DNA from: Halobaculum rubrum
Lineage (GTDB): Archaea > Halobacteriota > Halobacteria > Halobacteriales > Haloferacaceae
DNA: 64,000 nucleotides
Direction of reading: 5' to 3'
Assembly: GCF_019880225.1 (NCBI RefSeq)
Contig: NZ_CP082284.1
Coordinates: 2,418,001 to 2,482,000 of the forward strand
Shown here: piece by piece, positions 1 to 8,757 of the stretch
How the letters are laid out: each line of letters begins with the position of its first letter
How positions within the stretch are numbered: the first letter of the stretch is position 1
The notes under the pieces: model-generated
Databases searched by the model: none
Seen by the model: the letters and a program-made list of their open reading frames with translations, nothing else
Told to the model about the DNA's origin: nothing
Program-made: the position numbers and the translations under genes

Positions 1-33
1 TCGGAGTGGTTCCGGATCGCGGCCGTGGAGTAG
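1..33 (+). CDS. C-terminal tail of an upstream gene (partial)
   Basis: The first eleven codons read SEWFRIAAVE and then TAG, in a haloarchaeal codon style. They are probably the end of a gene that starts before the window. The stretch is too short to identify a family. It lies 78 bases before the prephenate dehydrogenase gene on the same strand, so it could belong to the same transcript. Confidence 0.35.
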   Translation, partial: SEWFRIAAVE

Positions 34-111
34 CGGCCGGGATCACCCCGCCCCCGCGTCCGACCCGCCCCGACCGATACCCTTTCGGTCGCCACCCCGA
101 TAGCGGGAGGC

Positions 112-900
112 ATGAAGTTGCTCGTCGTCGGCGCCGGGGAGATGGGCCGGTGGGCCGCGCGGACCCTCCGCCCGGTCAGCGAGCGCGTCGCGCTCGCGGA
201 CACGAACCCCCAGACCGCGATGGACGCCGCCGAGGACGTCGTCGACGGCCGGGTCGTCCCGCTCGACACCGACGAGTCGTTCGACTGCGTCGTCCTCGCG
301 GTGCCGATCCCCGTCGTCGCCGACGCCGTCGCGAAGTACGCCGCCAACGCCGCCGACGGCGCGATCGTCGACGTCTCCGGCGTGATGACCGAACCGCTCG
401 CGGCGATGGACGAACATGCGGCGGGCGAGTACGCCAGCTTCCATCCGCTGTTCGCCCCGCCCCGCGGCCCCGGCCGGATCGCGTACGTCCCCGGCGAGGC
501 GGGACCGCTCGTCGAGCGCGTCCGCGAGCGACTGCGGGAGGTCGACAACGAGGTGTTCGAGACGACCGCGGGCGACCACGACGACGCGATGGAGAAGGTT
601 CAGACGGGTGCCCACACGGCCGTTCTCGCGTACGCGCTCGCCGCCGGCGACGTGGACGAGCGCTTCCACACGCCCGTCTCCGAACCGCTGGCCGAGTTGG
701 CTCGCACCGTCACCGAGGGCGAGCCCCGCGTGTACGCCGACATCCGCGAGACGTTCGCCGGCGCCGACGCGGTCGCGGAGGCGGCGCGGGCGCTCTCGGC
801 CGCCGACCGCGACGAGTTCGAGACGCTGTTCGGGCGCGCCGGCGACGCCGTGGGCACCGAGTCGCGCACCGGAGAGGGCGATCCGCCCGGCGACGAGTGA
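112..900 (+). CDS. tyrA: Prephenate dehydrogenase (TyrA family)
   Basis: This 262-residue cytosolic enzyme most likely catalyses NAD(P)-dependent oxidative decarboxylation of prephenate to 4-hydroxyphenylpyruvate in tyrosine synthesis. The N-terminus is a Rossmann fold with a nucleotide-binding loop GAGEMGRWAA at about residues 7-16. A beta-strand follows (VVLAVPIPVVADAV), then a conserved segment with DVSGVM and SFHPLFAPPRGP (about residues 85-125), which resembles the VKS and HPMFGP regions of TyrA proteins. The C-terminal half is helical, as in the family dimerisation domain, and carries HDDAMEKVQTGAH. The length fits archaeal TyrA without a fused chorismate mutase. The ATG at 112 is preceded directly by GGGAGGC. 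The distance to the next gene on the same strand is about 145 bases. Confidence 0.85.
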   Translation: MKLLVVGAGEMGRWAARTLRPVSERVALADTNPQTAMDAAEDVVDGRVVPLDTDESFDCVVLAVPIPVVADAVAKYAANAADGAIVDVSGVMTEPLAAMDEHAAGEYASFHPLFAPPRGPGRIAYVPGEAGPLVERVRERLREVDNEVFETTAGDHDDAMEKVQTGAHTAVLAYALAAGDVDERFHTPVSEPLAELARTVTEGEPRVYADIRETFAGADAVAEAARALSAADRDEFETLFGRAGDAVGTESRTGEGDPPGDE

Positions 901-1044
901 GGACGCCGAGACAGAACCGTTACCCACCCCGACCGAGTAGCCGCCGGCAATGAGTCACTCGCCGCACCCGAGACCACACCCGCGGCCACGGGCGCGTTCG
1001 GTCCACGAGCGCGCCCGGACGCCGCGGTCGGCGACGCCCGCGAG

Positions 1045-2478
1045 GTGGTCGCCGTGAGCGTCGACCGCGAGGCGCTGCGCGACACCGCGAAGTACCTCCG
1101 CAACGTCCGCCCGGTCGACCCAGACGAGGTGTACGAGTACCTCCCCGACCGACCGCATCCGGCCGTCGTACGCACCGCCCTCCGCGAGGAGGCGTTCGAT
1201 CTGGGGCTGTTCGAGCGCGAGGACGGCACCTTCGTCCCTGCGACCGAGGAGCCGGTCGACCCGCCGGGGTGGTCGCCGGAGTCGTTCCCCGACAACCATG
1301 CCGAGGCGATCGAGGATCTCCTGTTCGAGCGCTACGGCCTCGACTGGCACGAGGGTGACTCGGGCGACACGCTTCGGGAGACGATCGACCGGCTGAAGGA
1401 GGACTACTACCGCGGCAGGCCCGTCGAGTACGACGCCGACGCCGCCCTCGCGTACGCGGTCTACCACCAGCCGGACTTCTACGCCGCCGTCGGCTACGTC
1501 CTCGACCGACTCGCCGACCGAGGATTGCTCCCCCGGACGCTCCGCGTGTTCGACGTGGGCGCGGGCACCGGCGGCCCCGCGCTGGGACTCCACGACTACC
1601 TCCCCGACGACGCGCTGGTCGACTACCACGCGATCGAGCCGAGCACGAACGCGGACGTGCTCGACGAGCTGCTCGACGACACCCGACCGAACGTCCACAC
1701 CACGGTCCACCGTGAGACCGCCGAGGCGTTCGACCCGGACGCAGTCGGCGAGGTCGACCTCGTCCTCTTCGGCAACGTCCTCTCGGAGCTGGACGACCCC
1801 GAGGCGGTCGCCTCCCGGTATCTCGACGCGCTCGCCGACGACGGCTCCTGTGTCCTGCTTGCGCCGGCGGACCTGAACACCTCGACGGAACTGCGTCGCG
1901 TCGAACGCGCGCTGACCCCGCCCGACGGCGACGTGAGCGTGTACGCGCCCGACCTGCGGCTGTGGCCCGGCGACGCCCCCGACGACCGCGGGTGGTCCTT
2001 CGAGGAGCGTCCCGACCTCTCGGTTCCCTCGTTCCAGCGGAAGCTCGACGACGCGGCGACGCGCGCGTACGACGAGGAGCCGGGCACCTACGTCAACACG
2101 GACGTGAAGTTCTCGTGGGCGATCCTCCGCCCCGATGGGGAGCGACGCCACCCGGTCGTCGCCGGCGCCGAGCGCCACCACCGGATGGCCGACTCCGAGG
2201 ACCACGTCACCGACCGGGTGAACCTCCTCGCGGTGAAGCTCTCGGACGACCTCGCGCCCGACGACGCGAATCCCCTGTTCAAGGTCGGCGACGGCAGCGA
2301 GCAGTTGGAGCACTACCTCGTGCTCACGGGCGAGTCGTCGCTCAACCGCGACCTGCGGGAGGCGCCGTACGGCGCGATCCTCTCGGTCGAGAACGTCCTG
2401 ATCCTCTGGAACGACGACGAGGGCGCGTACAACCTCGTGTGTGGGACGGAGACGGTCGTGGACACGGTCGCGGCCTGA
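1045..2478 (+). CDS. Rsm22-like SAM-dependent methyltransferase
   Basis: This protein of about 477 residues resembles the Rsm22 / mitochondrial small-subunit-associated methyltransferase-like family. The N-terminal 100 residues are helical (ALRDTAKYLRNVRPVDPDEV). A short motif DYYRGRPVEYD follows, and then a class I SAM-binding core with FDVGAGTGGPALGLHDYLPD as motif I (residues about 168-187). ELDDPEAVASRYLDAL and SCVLLAPADLN resemble later strands of the fold. A C-terminal beta-rich domain lies beyond residue 340. The family is linked to ribosome maturation, but the substrate here is inferred. The start may be GTG 1045 or GTG 1054. The second gives an N-terminus that begins at the helical region and is just as plausible. 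The gene is convergent with the ABC permease, with 69 bases between them. Confidence 0.75.
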   Translation: MVAVSVDREALRDTAKYLRNVRPVDPDEVYEYLPDRPHPAVVRTALREEAFDLGLFEREDGTFVPATEEPVDPPGWSPESFPDNHAEAIEDLLFERYGLDWHEGDSGDTLRETIDRLKEDYYRGRPVEYDADAALAYAVYHQPDFYAAVGYVLDRLADRGLLPRTLRVFDVGAGTGGPALGLHDYLPDDALVDYHAIEPSTNADVLDELLDDTRPNVHTTVHRETAEAFDPDAVGEVDLVLFGNVLSELDDPEAVASRYLDALADDGSCVLLAPADLNTSTELRRVERALTPPDGDVSVYAPDLRLWPGDAPDDRGWSFEERPDLSVPSFQRKLDDAATRAYDEEPGTYVNTDVKFSWAILRPDGERRHPVVAGAERHHRMADSEDHVTDRVNLLAVKLSDDLAPDDANPLFKVGDGSEQLEHYLVLTGESSLNRDLREAPYGAILSVENVLILWNDDEGAYNLVCGTETVVDTVAA

Positions 2479-2547
2479 GGCGGCGTCGGGACGTTCTGGT
2501 GGGAGCGGTCGCGATCGCCGGCGACTCGGGCCGGTCGCCCCGTCGGC

Positions 2548-3747
2548 TCAGGTCGGCCCGTAGCGCGCCACGCCGACGCGTGCGACCGCGACGGCGACGC
2601 CGCCCGCGACGACCACGGCGGCGACCGCGAGGTACGACGCGGGGTCGGGGCTGCCGACGGCCAGCTTCGCGGCGACGTTCGCGGGGTTCGTCGGCGACAG
2701 CGCCGCCGCGCCGAACAGTCCGAGCACGCCCAGCGAGTACACCGTCTGCGCCGCACGCCTGTCGGGCGCGGTGAGCGCAAGCGCGGCTCCGAGCGCCGTC
2801 ACCAGCGCCGCCAGCCCCGCGGTCAGCCCGAGCAGTCCCAACACGCCCGCGACGGTCACGAGCGCGCTCGGCGAGGGCGCGATGGCGGTGCCGTTGACCG
2901 ACAGCAGCGCGAGCCACAGCGCCGCCTGTATCGGCGCGAGGCCGGCGGCCGCCAGCAGCTTCCCCTCGACGATGTCTGTCATCGTGACGGGAGCGACCCG
3001 GAGCAGTTCCAGCGTCCCGCGCTCCAGTTCCTCGGTGAGCGAGTCGACCGTCACCGAACCGGCGATGAACACCGGGAGGAACAACAGCAGCGGGACGAGC
3101 ACCGTGTAGGTGAAGCCGAAGTACGGCGACGAGCCCGCCCGCGGCGGCAGTTCCAGCGTCTGCGCCGTCAGCGACGCGGAGCGCTGATCGCGCTCCAGCC
3201 GCTCGAACGCCCGCAGCGCCTCGCGGGCGCGCACGACGACCAGCGTCGTCCCGACGTTGCCGTCGGGCACGAGCACCCGGACTTCGAGGGTACCGCGCTG
3301 GGTCGCCGTCGCCAGCATCGCCGCGTCGACCCGACCGTCGGCGAACGCGTCTGCGGCGGCCTGCCGGGTCGGGTATCGCCGGGCCTCCATCCCGTCGGTC
3401 CCGCCGACCGCGGCCGCGAGGTCGCCCGCGTCGTCGCCGGCGACGGCCGTCTCCACCGAGTAGCCCGCCGCGGCGCCGGGGTCGTACAGCGAGACGAGCC
3501 CGACGACGAGGAACGACGAGAACGCCGCCACGAACAGCTGGATCAACAGCGCCAACAGGATCGTCTTCTCCGAGCGCAGCGACGCCAACTCGCGCTTCGC
3601 GATCGTCCAGCGTGGGTCCCTGTTCGCGCGATCGCCCGCGGCGACGGTGCCCGGGATCGGGTTCGGGGCGTCGTCCGTCGGGGAGTCGACGGCGCCACCG
3701 TCGCCGACGGGAGCGCCTCCCGCGTCGCCCCCGCGATCGCTATCCAA
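2548..3747 (-). CDS. ABC-2 type exporter permease
   Basis: This 399-residue membrane protein is the third gene of an ABC exporter operon (ATPase, permease-protease fusion, permease). An acidic Gly/Pro-rich cytosolic leader of about 45 residues precedes the first membrane segment (about 62-85). A large extracytoplasmic loop follows (about 86-225), then a block of five to six hydrophobic segments, including YTVLVPLLLFLPVFIAGS and the motif LTEELERGTLELLRVAPVT, typical of ABC-2/NatB-like permeases. The likely start is TTG 3747. It overlaps the end of the preceding gene by eight bases, and no better start exists before the first membrane segment. The transported substrate cannot be inferred. Confidence 0.8.
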   Translation of the reverse strand: MDSDRGGDAGGAPVGDGGAVDSPTDDAPNPIPGTVAAGDRANRDPRWTIAKRELASLRSEKTILLALLIQLFVAAFSSFLVVGLVSLYDPGAAAGYSVETAVAGDDAGDLAAAVGGTDGMEARRYPTRQAAADAFADGRVDAAMLATATQRGTLEVRVLVPDGNVGTTLVVVRAREALRAFERLERDQRSASLTAQTLELPPRAGSSPYFGFTYTVLVPLLLFLPVFIAGSVTVDSLTEELERGTLELLRVAPVTMTDIVEGKLLAAAGLAPIQAALWLALLSVNGTAIAPSPSALVTVAGVLGLLGLTAGLAALVTALGAALALTAPDRRAAQTVYSLGVLGLFGAAALSPTNPANVAAKLAVGSPDPASYLAVAAVVVAGGVAVAVARVGVARYGPT

Positions 3748-5566
3748 GGGTGCTCACCACCGTGAGGTCGTAGGCGAAGTGGATCGCCATCGCGACGAAC
3801 AGGGTCCCGGCCCACGCGCGCCGCCCCCGCGTCGCGCCGACGGCGCCGATCGCCGCCGTGACGACGTGCAGCGCGAGCGGGAGCGCCAACAGCGCGAGGC
3901 CGGCGGCCGGACCGAGTTCCCCGCCCATCCCCGAGGTGCCGAACGCCGCCTGGCCCAGCGGGAGCGACCCGAGCCCGACGACCTGAACGATCGCGGTCGC
4001 CTTCTCGGCGACGAAGAAGCCGGCGCCGGACAGCGCGCCCAGCTTCAGCGCCGTCGGGAGGTCGCGCTCGAAGCGCGACTGGTGGAAGCCGGCGTACACG
4101 CCGACGCCCTTCGCGACCTCCTCGACGACCGCGACGACGACCAGCAGGGCGACGATAGCGACCCCCTGCGGAAGCGCGAACAGCACCGCGATCCCGAGCA
4201 GCTCGGCGACGAACACGAACGGGAGCGACAGCGCTGCCAAGAGCGCCACGTCGCGGGGGCGGTGCAGCCGCACCGCGAGCGCGTCGAGGAACTTCAGCGG
4301 CACCGCCCGCTGTGTGAACATGTCCTCCTCGCGGTAGACGCCGACCCCCATCGCGAACAGGGTGCCCGCGACGAGGTAGAACGGCCCCGTCGAAAACAGG
4401 TACTCCGCGATCGACACCGCCTCGCCCTGCAGGTCGCGGACGACGAGCGTCAGCGGCGAGATGAGCGCGACCGGCGTCACGGTCGCGAAGATGGCCGGGA
4501 CGAACGCGTACGTCGTCAGCGCCACCGAGACGGTGACCGTGACGAAGGTGAGCTCCTTGAACGACCGCGCGAACATCGCGCCGACGAACGTCGCCGCGAG
4601 GAACACCAACGCGATGGGGAACACCGCCGCGACCGAGAGGGGCCCGCCGCCGACGGCGAGGGCGATGAGCGTCGTCGCCGCGAGCGCGACCCCCGCGTAC
4701 GGGAGCGTCTTGCCGGCGACGATGTCGGTCCGCGACAGCGGCGCGACGAGCAGCAGCTCGCCACGGCGGTTGATCCGCTCGTTGAGGATGGTCGACCCGT
4801 ACGCCTGAATGACGAAGTTCATCGGCACGAGGAACGCGAACGCGAGCACGAGCGACGAGAACGGGAACGGCGGCGAGATCTCCGCCGGCGACCCGGTCGG
4901 CTGGCCGCCGAACAGCGAGCCCGTCGCGCCGCCGAAGTCGGGCACGCCAAGCCCGCTCCCGGCACCGCCGTCGCCGGTTCCCGGCCCGTCCGTTCCGTCG
5001 TCCGTGTCGTCCGCGTCGCCCCCGTCGGCGCCACCGGTTCCGTCGCCGCCGGTCGCGTCGTCGCCGCCGACGCCCGCTGTTCCGTCGTTGGCGCCGACGC
5101 GCTGGCTCGCGCGCTCGACGTAGCTGAGGGTGACGCCGACCGGGAACGCGGCCGACTGGTTCTCCTCCGCGAGCAACAGCCGGTTGTTGTGCCGCTCGAC
5201 AGCCGACCGGAAGGCGCCGAGGGCGGCCTGTCCCTTCCGGGTGTCCGCCACCGAGACGGTGGCCTCGCGGTCCGACGGGTCCCGGTCGTCGACGTACACG
5301 TCGGCGGTCGGCGCGCCCGCCGGAACCGCCTCCAGCGGCGTCGAGTCGCTGACCGGCTCGTGGTACGGGCTGTCCGGGCTGACCGCGACCGCGTAGATGT
5401 CCTCGTCGAGCGCGACGCCGCCGGCGAGCAGGCCGCCCGCGGCGACGCCCACGGTCAACAGGAGCGCAACGGCGCCGAGGACGGCCGTTTTTCGGTCGAC
5501 GCTGCCGGTCGCCCGCGACACCTCCCAGCGCGAGACCCGGAGCAGCTTCCGGGGTGAGATGCTCAC
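3740..5566 (-). CDS. ABC-2 permease fused to PrsW-type intramembrane metalloprotease
   Basis: This 608-residue protein has two parts. Residues about 1-410 look like an ABC-2 permease: TM near 25-50, a long extracytoplasmic region with a Gly/Asp-rich low-complexity stretch (about 155-205), then TM segments and the typical ILNERINRRGELLLVAPLSR motif. Residues about 430-608 carry the PrsW-family motifs: EEVAK (E482, E483), FFVAEK (E521), an isolated membrane His (H567) and HFAYD (H596). These are the expected metal and catalytic residues of this membrane protease group. The GTG start at 5566 overlaps the ATPase stop (GTGA), which indicates translational coupling. The fused protease may process a protein handled by the exporter, but that is inference. 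The permease part alone would be normal for the operon. Confidence 0.8.
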   Translation of the reverse strand: MSISPRKLLRVSRWEVSRATGSVDRKTAVLGAVALLLTVGVAAGGLLAGGVALDEDIYAVAVSPDSPYHEPVSDSTPLEAVPAGAPTADVYVDDRDPSDREATVSVADTRKGQAALGAFRSAVERHNNRLLLAEENQSAAFPVGVTLSYVERASQRVGANDGTAGVGGDDATGGDGTGGADGGDADDTDDGTDGPGTGDGGAGSGLGVPDFGGATGSLFGGQPTGSPAEISPPFPFSSLVLAFAFLVPMNFVIQAYGSTILNERINRRGELLLVAPLSRTDIVAGKTLPYAGVALAATTLIALAVGGGPLSVAAVFPIALVFLAATFVGAMFARSFKELTFVTVTVSVALTTYAFVPAIFATVTPVALISPLTLVVRDLQGEAVSIAEYLFSTGPFYLVAGTLFAMGVGVYREEDMFTQRAVPLKFLDALAVRLHRPRDVALLAALSLPFVFVAELLGIAVLFALPQGVAIVALLVVVAVVEEVAKGVGVYAGFHQSRFERDLPTALKLGALSGAGFFVAEKATAIVQVVGLGSLPLGQAAFGTSGMGGELGPAAGLALLALPLALHVVTAAIGAVGATRGRRAWAGTLFVAMAIHFAYDLTVVSTLG

Positions 5567-6522
5567 TCCGCGGCCTCCGGCGGCTCGGGCGGATCCGACG
5601 ACTCGCGCCCTCGGTCGCTGTCCGTCGCGCCGGGTGTGACCCGCCGGCTCCCCGGCATCGGCTGCCCGGCCACGTCGAGGAAGATCTCCTCGAGCGTCGA
5701 CTCGCGAGTGCGGATGTCGACGACCTCACCGTCGGCGTCGGCCGCCGCCCCGCGGATCCCCTCGACGGCGTCCATCGAGTCGACGGTCGACACGTGACGG
5801 TCGCCGTCGGGCTCGCTGCCCTCGACGGGGACGGTCGTGAACACGCGATACGTCGTCTCGCCGTGTTCGTCACGGATCTCCTCGACGGTGCCGCGCGCGA
5901 CGATCTCGCCCTCGTTCATGATCACGACGCGGTCACACACCGACTCGACGTGATAGAGGTTGTGCGCCGAGAACAGCACCGTCTTGCCGGCGTCCGCGAG
6001 GTCGCGAACGTACTCCAGCACGTAGTTGGTCGTCAGGGGGTCGAGCCCGGAGGCCGGCTCGTCGTAGATCAGCACGTCCGGGTCGTTGACAAGCGAGCGC
6101 GCGATCGCGACCTTCCGCTTCATCCCCTTCGAGACGTCCCCCAGCCGGCGGTCGCGGTGCTCCAGCTCCAGGTCGTCGAGCGCGGTCTCGATCCGTCGGT
6201 TCGCGGTCTCGCGCGGCACGTCGTACAGGTCCGCGAAAAAGCGGAGGTAGCTCCGCGCGGTCATGTCCTCGTACAGCGGCGATTCCTCCGGGAGAAAACC
6301 CAACGCGGTACGTGTCTCGGGGTCACCCGCGGGCTCGCCGGCGACGCGAACGGCGCCGGCCGTCGGCTCGATGAGCCCCGCGAGCGTCTTGAGCGTCGTC
6401 GTCTTGCCCGCACCGTTCGGGCCGACGACGCCGAAGATCTCCCCCGGCTCCACGTCGAAGGTACTCCCGTGCACGGCGACGAAGTCGCCGTACACCTTCC
6501 GCAGGCCGTCGACGGTTATCAC
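5563..6522 (-). CDS. ABC transporter ATP-binding protein
   Basis: This 319-residue ATPase is the first gene of the exporter operon and would energise the two permeases downstream. Walker A is GPNGAGKTT (about residues 35-43). The signature region is VSKGMKRKVAIARSL, a variant of LSGGQ seen in ABC-2 exporter ATPases. Walker B is VLIYDEP, and the switch His lies in LFSAHNLYHV. The C-terminal 100 residues form a small accessory domain, followed by a Pro/Asp/Glu-rich tail after about residue 295. The gene overlaps the following permease by four bases. It is of the CcmA/NatA type used for drug, lantibiotic or sodium export, and the substrate is unknown. Confidence 0.9.
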   Translation of the reverse strand: MITVDGLRKVYGDFVAVHGSTFDVEPGEIFGVVGPNGAGKTTTLKTLAGLIEPTAGAVRVAGEPAGDPETRTALGFLPEESPLYEDMTARSYLRFFADLYDVPRETANRRIETALDDLELEHRDRRLGDVSKGMKRKVAIARSLVNDPDVLIYDEPASGLDPLTTNYVLEYVRDLADAGKTVLFSAHNLYHVESVCDRVVIMNEGEIVARGTVEEIRDEHGETTYRVFTTVPVEGSEPDGDRHVSTVDSMDAVEGIRGAAADADGEVVDIRTRESTLEEIFLDVAGQPMPGSRRVTPGATDSDRGRESSDPPEPPEAAE

Positions 6523-6646
6523 ACCGTTCGATTCGCTTCCGTCGATAAGAGGCCGTCGCCGCGCCTATCGGCCGTGAGAACGCCGTCGGCGGCGGGTCGC
6601 TTTGATGTACGACTCACTCCTGTGACCGGCACACCTCCGCGGCCGG

Positions 6647-6844
6647 TCACTCCCGCGGCCGGTACTCGACGCAGCCGAACGTGGTGTACTGCTCAGGGGT
6701 ATCGGCCGTCTCCCCGCCGTCGACCCCGTACGGACGTTCGACCGAGTTCGGCGTCGACGCTCGTTCGTCTGGCGACCACGCCGCGTCGGCGCCGGCCGCG
6801 ACCGTCGCTGTCGCGTACGAACCGACTGTGGTCTGCTGAGGCAT
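6647..6844 (-). CDS. Small hypothetical protein (65 aa)
   Basis: This is a short open frame on the minus strand encoding 65 residues, polar and acidic in the second half, with one Cys near the C-terminus (TTFGCVEYRPRE). The ATG at 6844 is preceded at a suitable distance by GGTGA, matching the archaeal anti-Shine-Dalgarno. Codon use is haloarchaeal. I recognise no family or motif. It is not obviously part of the upstream ABC operon, being 124 bases from the ATPase start. A chance frame cannot be excluded. Confidence 0.4.
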   Translation of the reverse strand: MPQQTTVGSYATATVAAGADAAWSPDERASTPNSVERPYGVDGGETADTPEQYTTFGCVEYRPRE

Positions 6845-7046
6845 ATGTCACCGTATGTGCCCGTCCGAAATATGTGTTTTGACAGACTACTCTGTTCTGA
6901 GTAAATTCATTCAGCCATACTCTGTGGGGCACCGGCCGAACCGAAGCTCCGTGCGCATTCGACGGACCCCGGAAGGCACCTCGTCCGATAGAGCAGCTAC
7001 TCTCGGGAGAAGAAGACACGAGCGGCCGATCAGTTGCGGTGGGAAC

Positions 7047-7187
7047 TCAGTCGTCGTCGCGGTCGCCGCCGTCGGTTCGGGGTTCGGGTTTCTCGTTGCC
7101 TCGTTCCCAGACGCGGTCGGCGGAGCCACCGTGCGGTGCGGTGTGGCTGATGTCAGCCATGGTTCGATCTGTCATCGTGACTCTCAC
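7047..7187 (-). CDS. Very small acidic protein (46 aa)
   Basis: The minus strand has a short frame from GTG 7187 to TGA 7047. It reads about 46 residues and includes MADISHTAPHGGSADRVWER and ends in an Asp-rich tail. A strong ribosome-binding site, GGAGGTG, lies at 7191-7197, giving suitable spacing for the GTG. In-frame ATGs at 7175 and 7160 are alternative starts. The central VWERGNE stretch and the GAC/GGC-rich codons look like a real small haloarchaeal protein rather than a shadow. No function is assignable. The neighbourhood is otherwise low in coding signal. Confidence 0.45.
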   Translation of the reverse strand: MRVTMTDRTMADISHTAPHGGSADRVWERGNEKPEPRTDGGDRDDD

Positions 7188-7409
7188 GAGCACCTCCCGG
7201 TATTTCAGCGTTGCATGGATCTACCTTAGACACACTGTACCATATTAGGAAAATTATACTCCTCATATTCGGATCCACATCCGATCAGATACCGAGGGAC
7301 GACCGGCTCGACTCCTCCGGTACTGTCCAGCCCTCCCGGATCGAGCGCCTCGAGCTCGACGGTCGGGGGTCGGCCACGGGCGAGCGCCACGGTCGTCCCA
7401 TCGAGGCAG

Positions 7410-7417
7410 ACATATGT
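7410..7417 (+). promoter_or_regulatory. TATA-like box for carbonic anhydrase
   Basis: ACATATGT lies 24-31 bases upstream of the ATG at 7441. That is the spacing expected for a haloarchaeal TATA box feeding a leaderless or nearly leaderless transcript. Confidence 0.4.
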
Positions 7418-7440
7418 AGACGGCCGCGGACCCCATCGGT

Positions 7441-8130
7441 ATGAACCGGACGATCGTCGGTCTATTGGCCGACAACGCCGAGCACGCCGACGCGTTTGCC
7501 GGTCGCTTCGACGAGGTGCAGGACGGACAACAGCCCGAGGCGGTGACGGTCTGCTGTTCGGACTCGCGGGTGTTACAGGACCACCTCTTCGGCAACGAGA
7601 CGCCCGGGCGGCTGTTCACCTGCGGCAACATCGGGAACCGTGTGACCCAGCGGACCGACGCCGGCGAGGTCGTCTCCGGCGACGTGTTGTACCCGTTAGC
7701 GCACACAGGGACCCGGACGGCGGTCGTCGTCGGCCACACCGGCTGCGGCGCAGTGACGGCGACGTTCGACGTTCTCACGGGGAATATCGATGCGGACAAC
7801 GAGCCGTCGGGGATCGAACACTGCGTCAGCCTGCTCGGCCCCCACCTCGAACCGGGTGTCGACCTGCTTCCCGACGGCCTCGACGACGACGAGGCCGTGA
7901 ACCGGCTGGTCGAGTACAACGTCGACCGGCAGGTCGACCACCTCGTCGACAGCGACGACGTGCCCGCCGACACCGACGTGATCGGCGTCGTCTACGACTT
8001 CCAGGACGTCTATGGCGGCGAGCGCGGCGAAGTCCACGTGATCAACGTCGACGGCGAGCGCGATCCCGAGGCGCTACGGACGGAACACGAGGCGGTCGCC
8101 GACCGGATCCGCCGCCTCTGGACCTACTGA
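7441..8130 (+). CDS. Beta-class carbonic anhydrase
   Basis: This 229-residue cytosolic enzyme interconverts CO2 and bicarbonate. The zinc ligands of the beta class are visible: Cys-x-Asp-x-Arg in VCCSDSR (about residues 37-43), and HTGCG (about residues 99-103), where His and Cys complete the site. FTCGNIGNRV follows the first motif, as in the family. The length is typical of a single-domain enzyme. The gene stands alone, with a TATA-like box upstream and a decayed gene downstream. The C-terminal part (DVIGVVYDFQDVYGGERGEVHVINVDGE) also matches the family strand region. Physiological roles such as pH balance or supply of bicarbonate to carboxylases are inferred. Confidence 0.9.
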   Translation: MNRTIVGLLADNAEHADAFAGRFDEVQDGQQPEAVTVCCSDSRVLQDHLFGNETPGRLFTCGNIGNRVTQRTDAGEVVSGDVLYPLAHTGTRTAVVVGHTGCGAVTATFDVLTGNIDADNEPSGIEHCVSLLGPHLEPGVDLLPDGLDDDEAVNRLVEYNVDRQVDHLVDSDDVPADTDVIGVVYDFQDVYGGERGEVHVINVDGERDPEALRTEHEAVADRIRRLWTY

Positions 8131-8221
8131 CCCGACGCCGGATGTGACCGGATCGCACGGGGGCGATCGATCGAGATCGGCCGGGCCAGATCTCCGTACA
8201 GACACGATCTCATCCCGACGA

Positions 8222-8757
8222 GGACGGGGCACTGATCGGTGGTCGCCTCGACTGGATCGACGCCGACGCGGCCGCACACCTGACCGCTCATCCGTTCGAC
8301 GGCGTCGACACCGAGTACCCGCACGCGCCGGGCGCGACCGACGGCCCCGACGACGTGACGCCGCCGCGCGAGCGCCACACTGTCTGCTACGGTTGCTTCG
8401 GCTGGCACTCGGCGGTCCGCAGCCACTGGCGTCCCGTGCGCGCGCTGCGGCAGTCTCCCGAATATCCCGACAGCGACGGAATCGCCGCCGGCATCGACGA
8501 GCGACTGACACCCGAGCGCCCGTACGGCTGGGCGTGGCTGCTCGCGCTCGCCCCGAACTCGACCGGTGGAGCGACCCGTGGGCGGATCGGTGGAGCGACC
8601 CGTGGGCGGATCGGTGGAGCGACACCCTTCGTCCGCCGGAAGAGCAGATCCGTGCGCTCGTCGGTGGACGGTTCCTCCCGATGGAACGCCCCCATCGCCT
8701 CGGGACGCACGGCGACTCCGCGTTCGCGCTCTCGCTGATCATCGATCACAGACGATT
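8222..8757 (+). pseudogene. Decayed DUF2891-family gene
   Basis: Translation in two frames gives an interrupted DUF2891-like protein. In the first frame (to about 8559) segments such as YPHAPGATDGPDDV, RERHTVCYGCFGWHSAVRSH and ERPYGWAWLLALAP match the family pattern of a conserved Cys/His core and the RPYGWAW motif. The reading then shifts frame and continues through WSDPWADRWSD, PPEEQIRALVGGRFLPME and THGDSAFALSLIIDH, the usual downstream blocks. No start codon or N-terminal domain is found. A stretch before ERPYGWAW is shorter than normal, and the C-terminus is lost where an insertion-sequence remnant begins near 8758. It is therefore a fossil of a once-intact gene. Confidence 0.65.
8564..8623 (+). 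repeat. 24-bp tandem repeat (2.5 copies)
   Basis: Two exact adjacent 24-base copies (8564-8587 and 8588-8611) are followed by a half copy (8612-8623). The unit begins CGGTGGAGCGACCCG. In the second frame of the DUF2891 fossil it encodes an eight-residue repeat, DRWSDPWA. It looks like slippage or duplication within the decayed gene. Confidence 0.9.

Noticed and set aside
950-1057. A 35-codon gene or a frameshifted N-terminus before the Rsm22-like gene
   Set aside because: The ATG at 950 is out of frame with the methyltransferase. The resulting peptide is Arg/Pro-rich and looks like a shadow. The methyltransferase has GTG starts at 1045 and 1054 that suit the fold.
8564-8623. Tandem repeats as a CRISPR array
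   Set aside because: The 24-base units are directly adjacent, with no spacers, and lie in the coding frame of a decayed gene.
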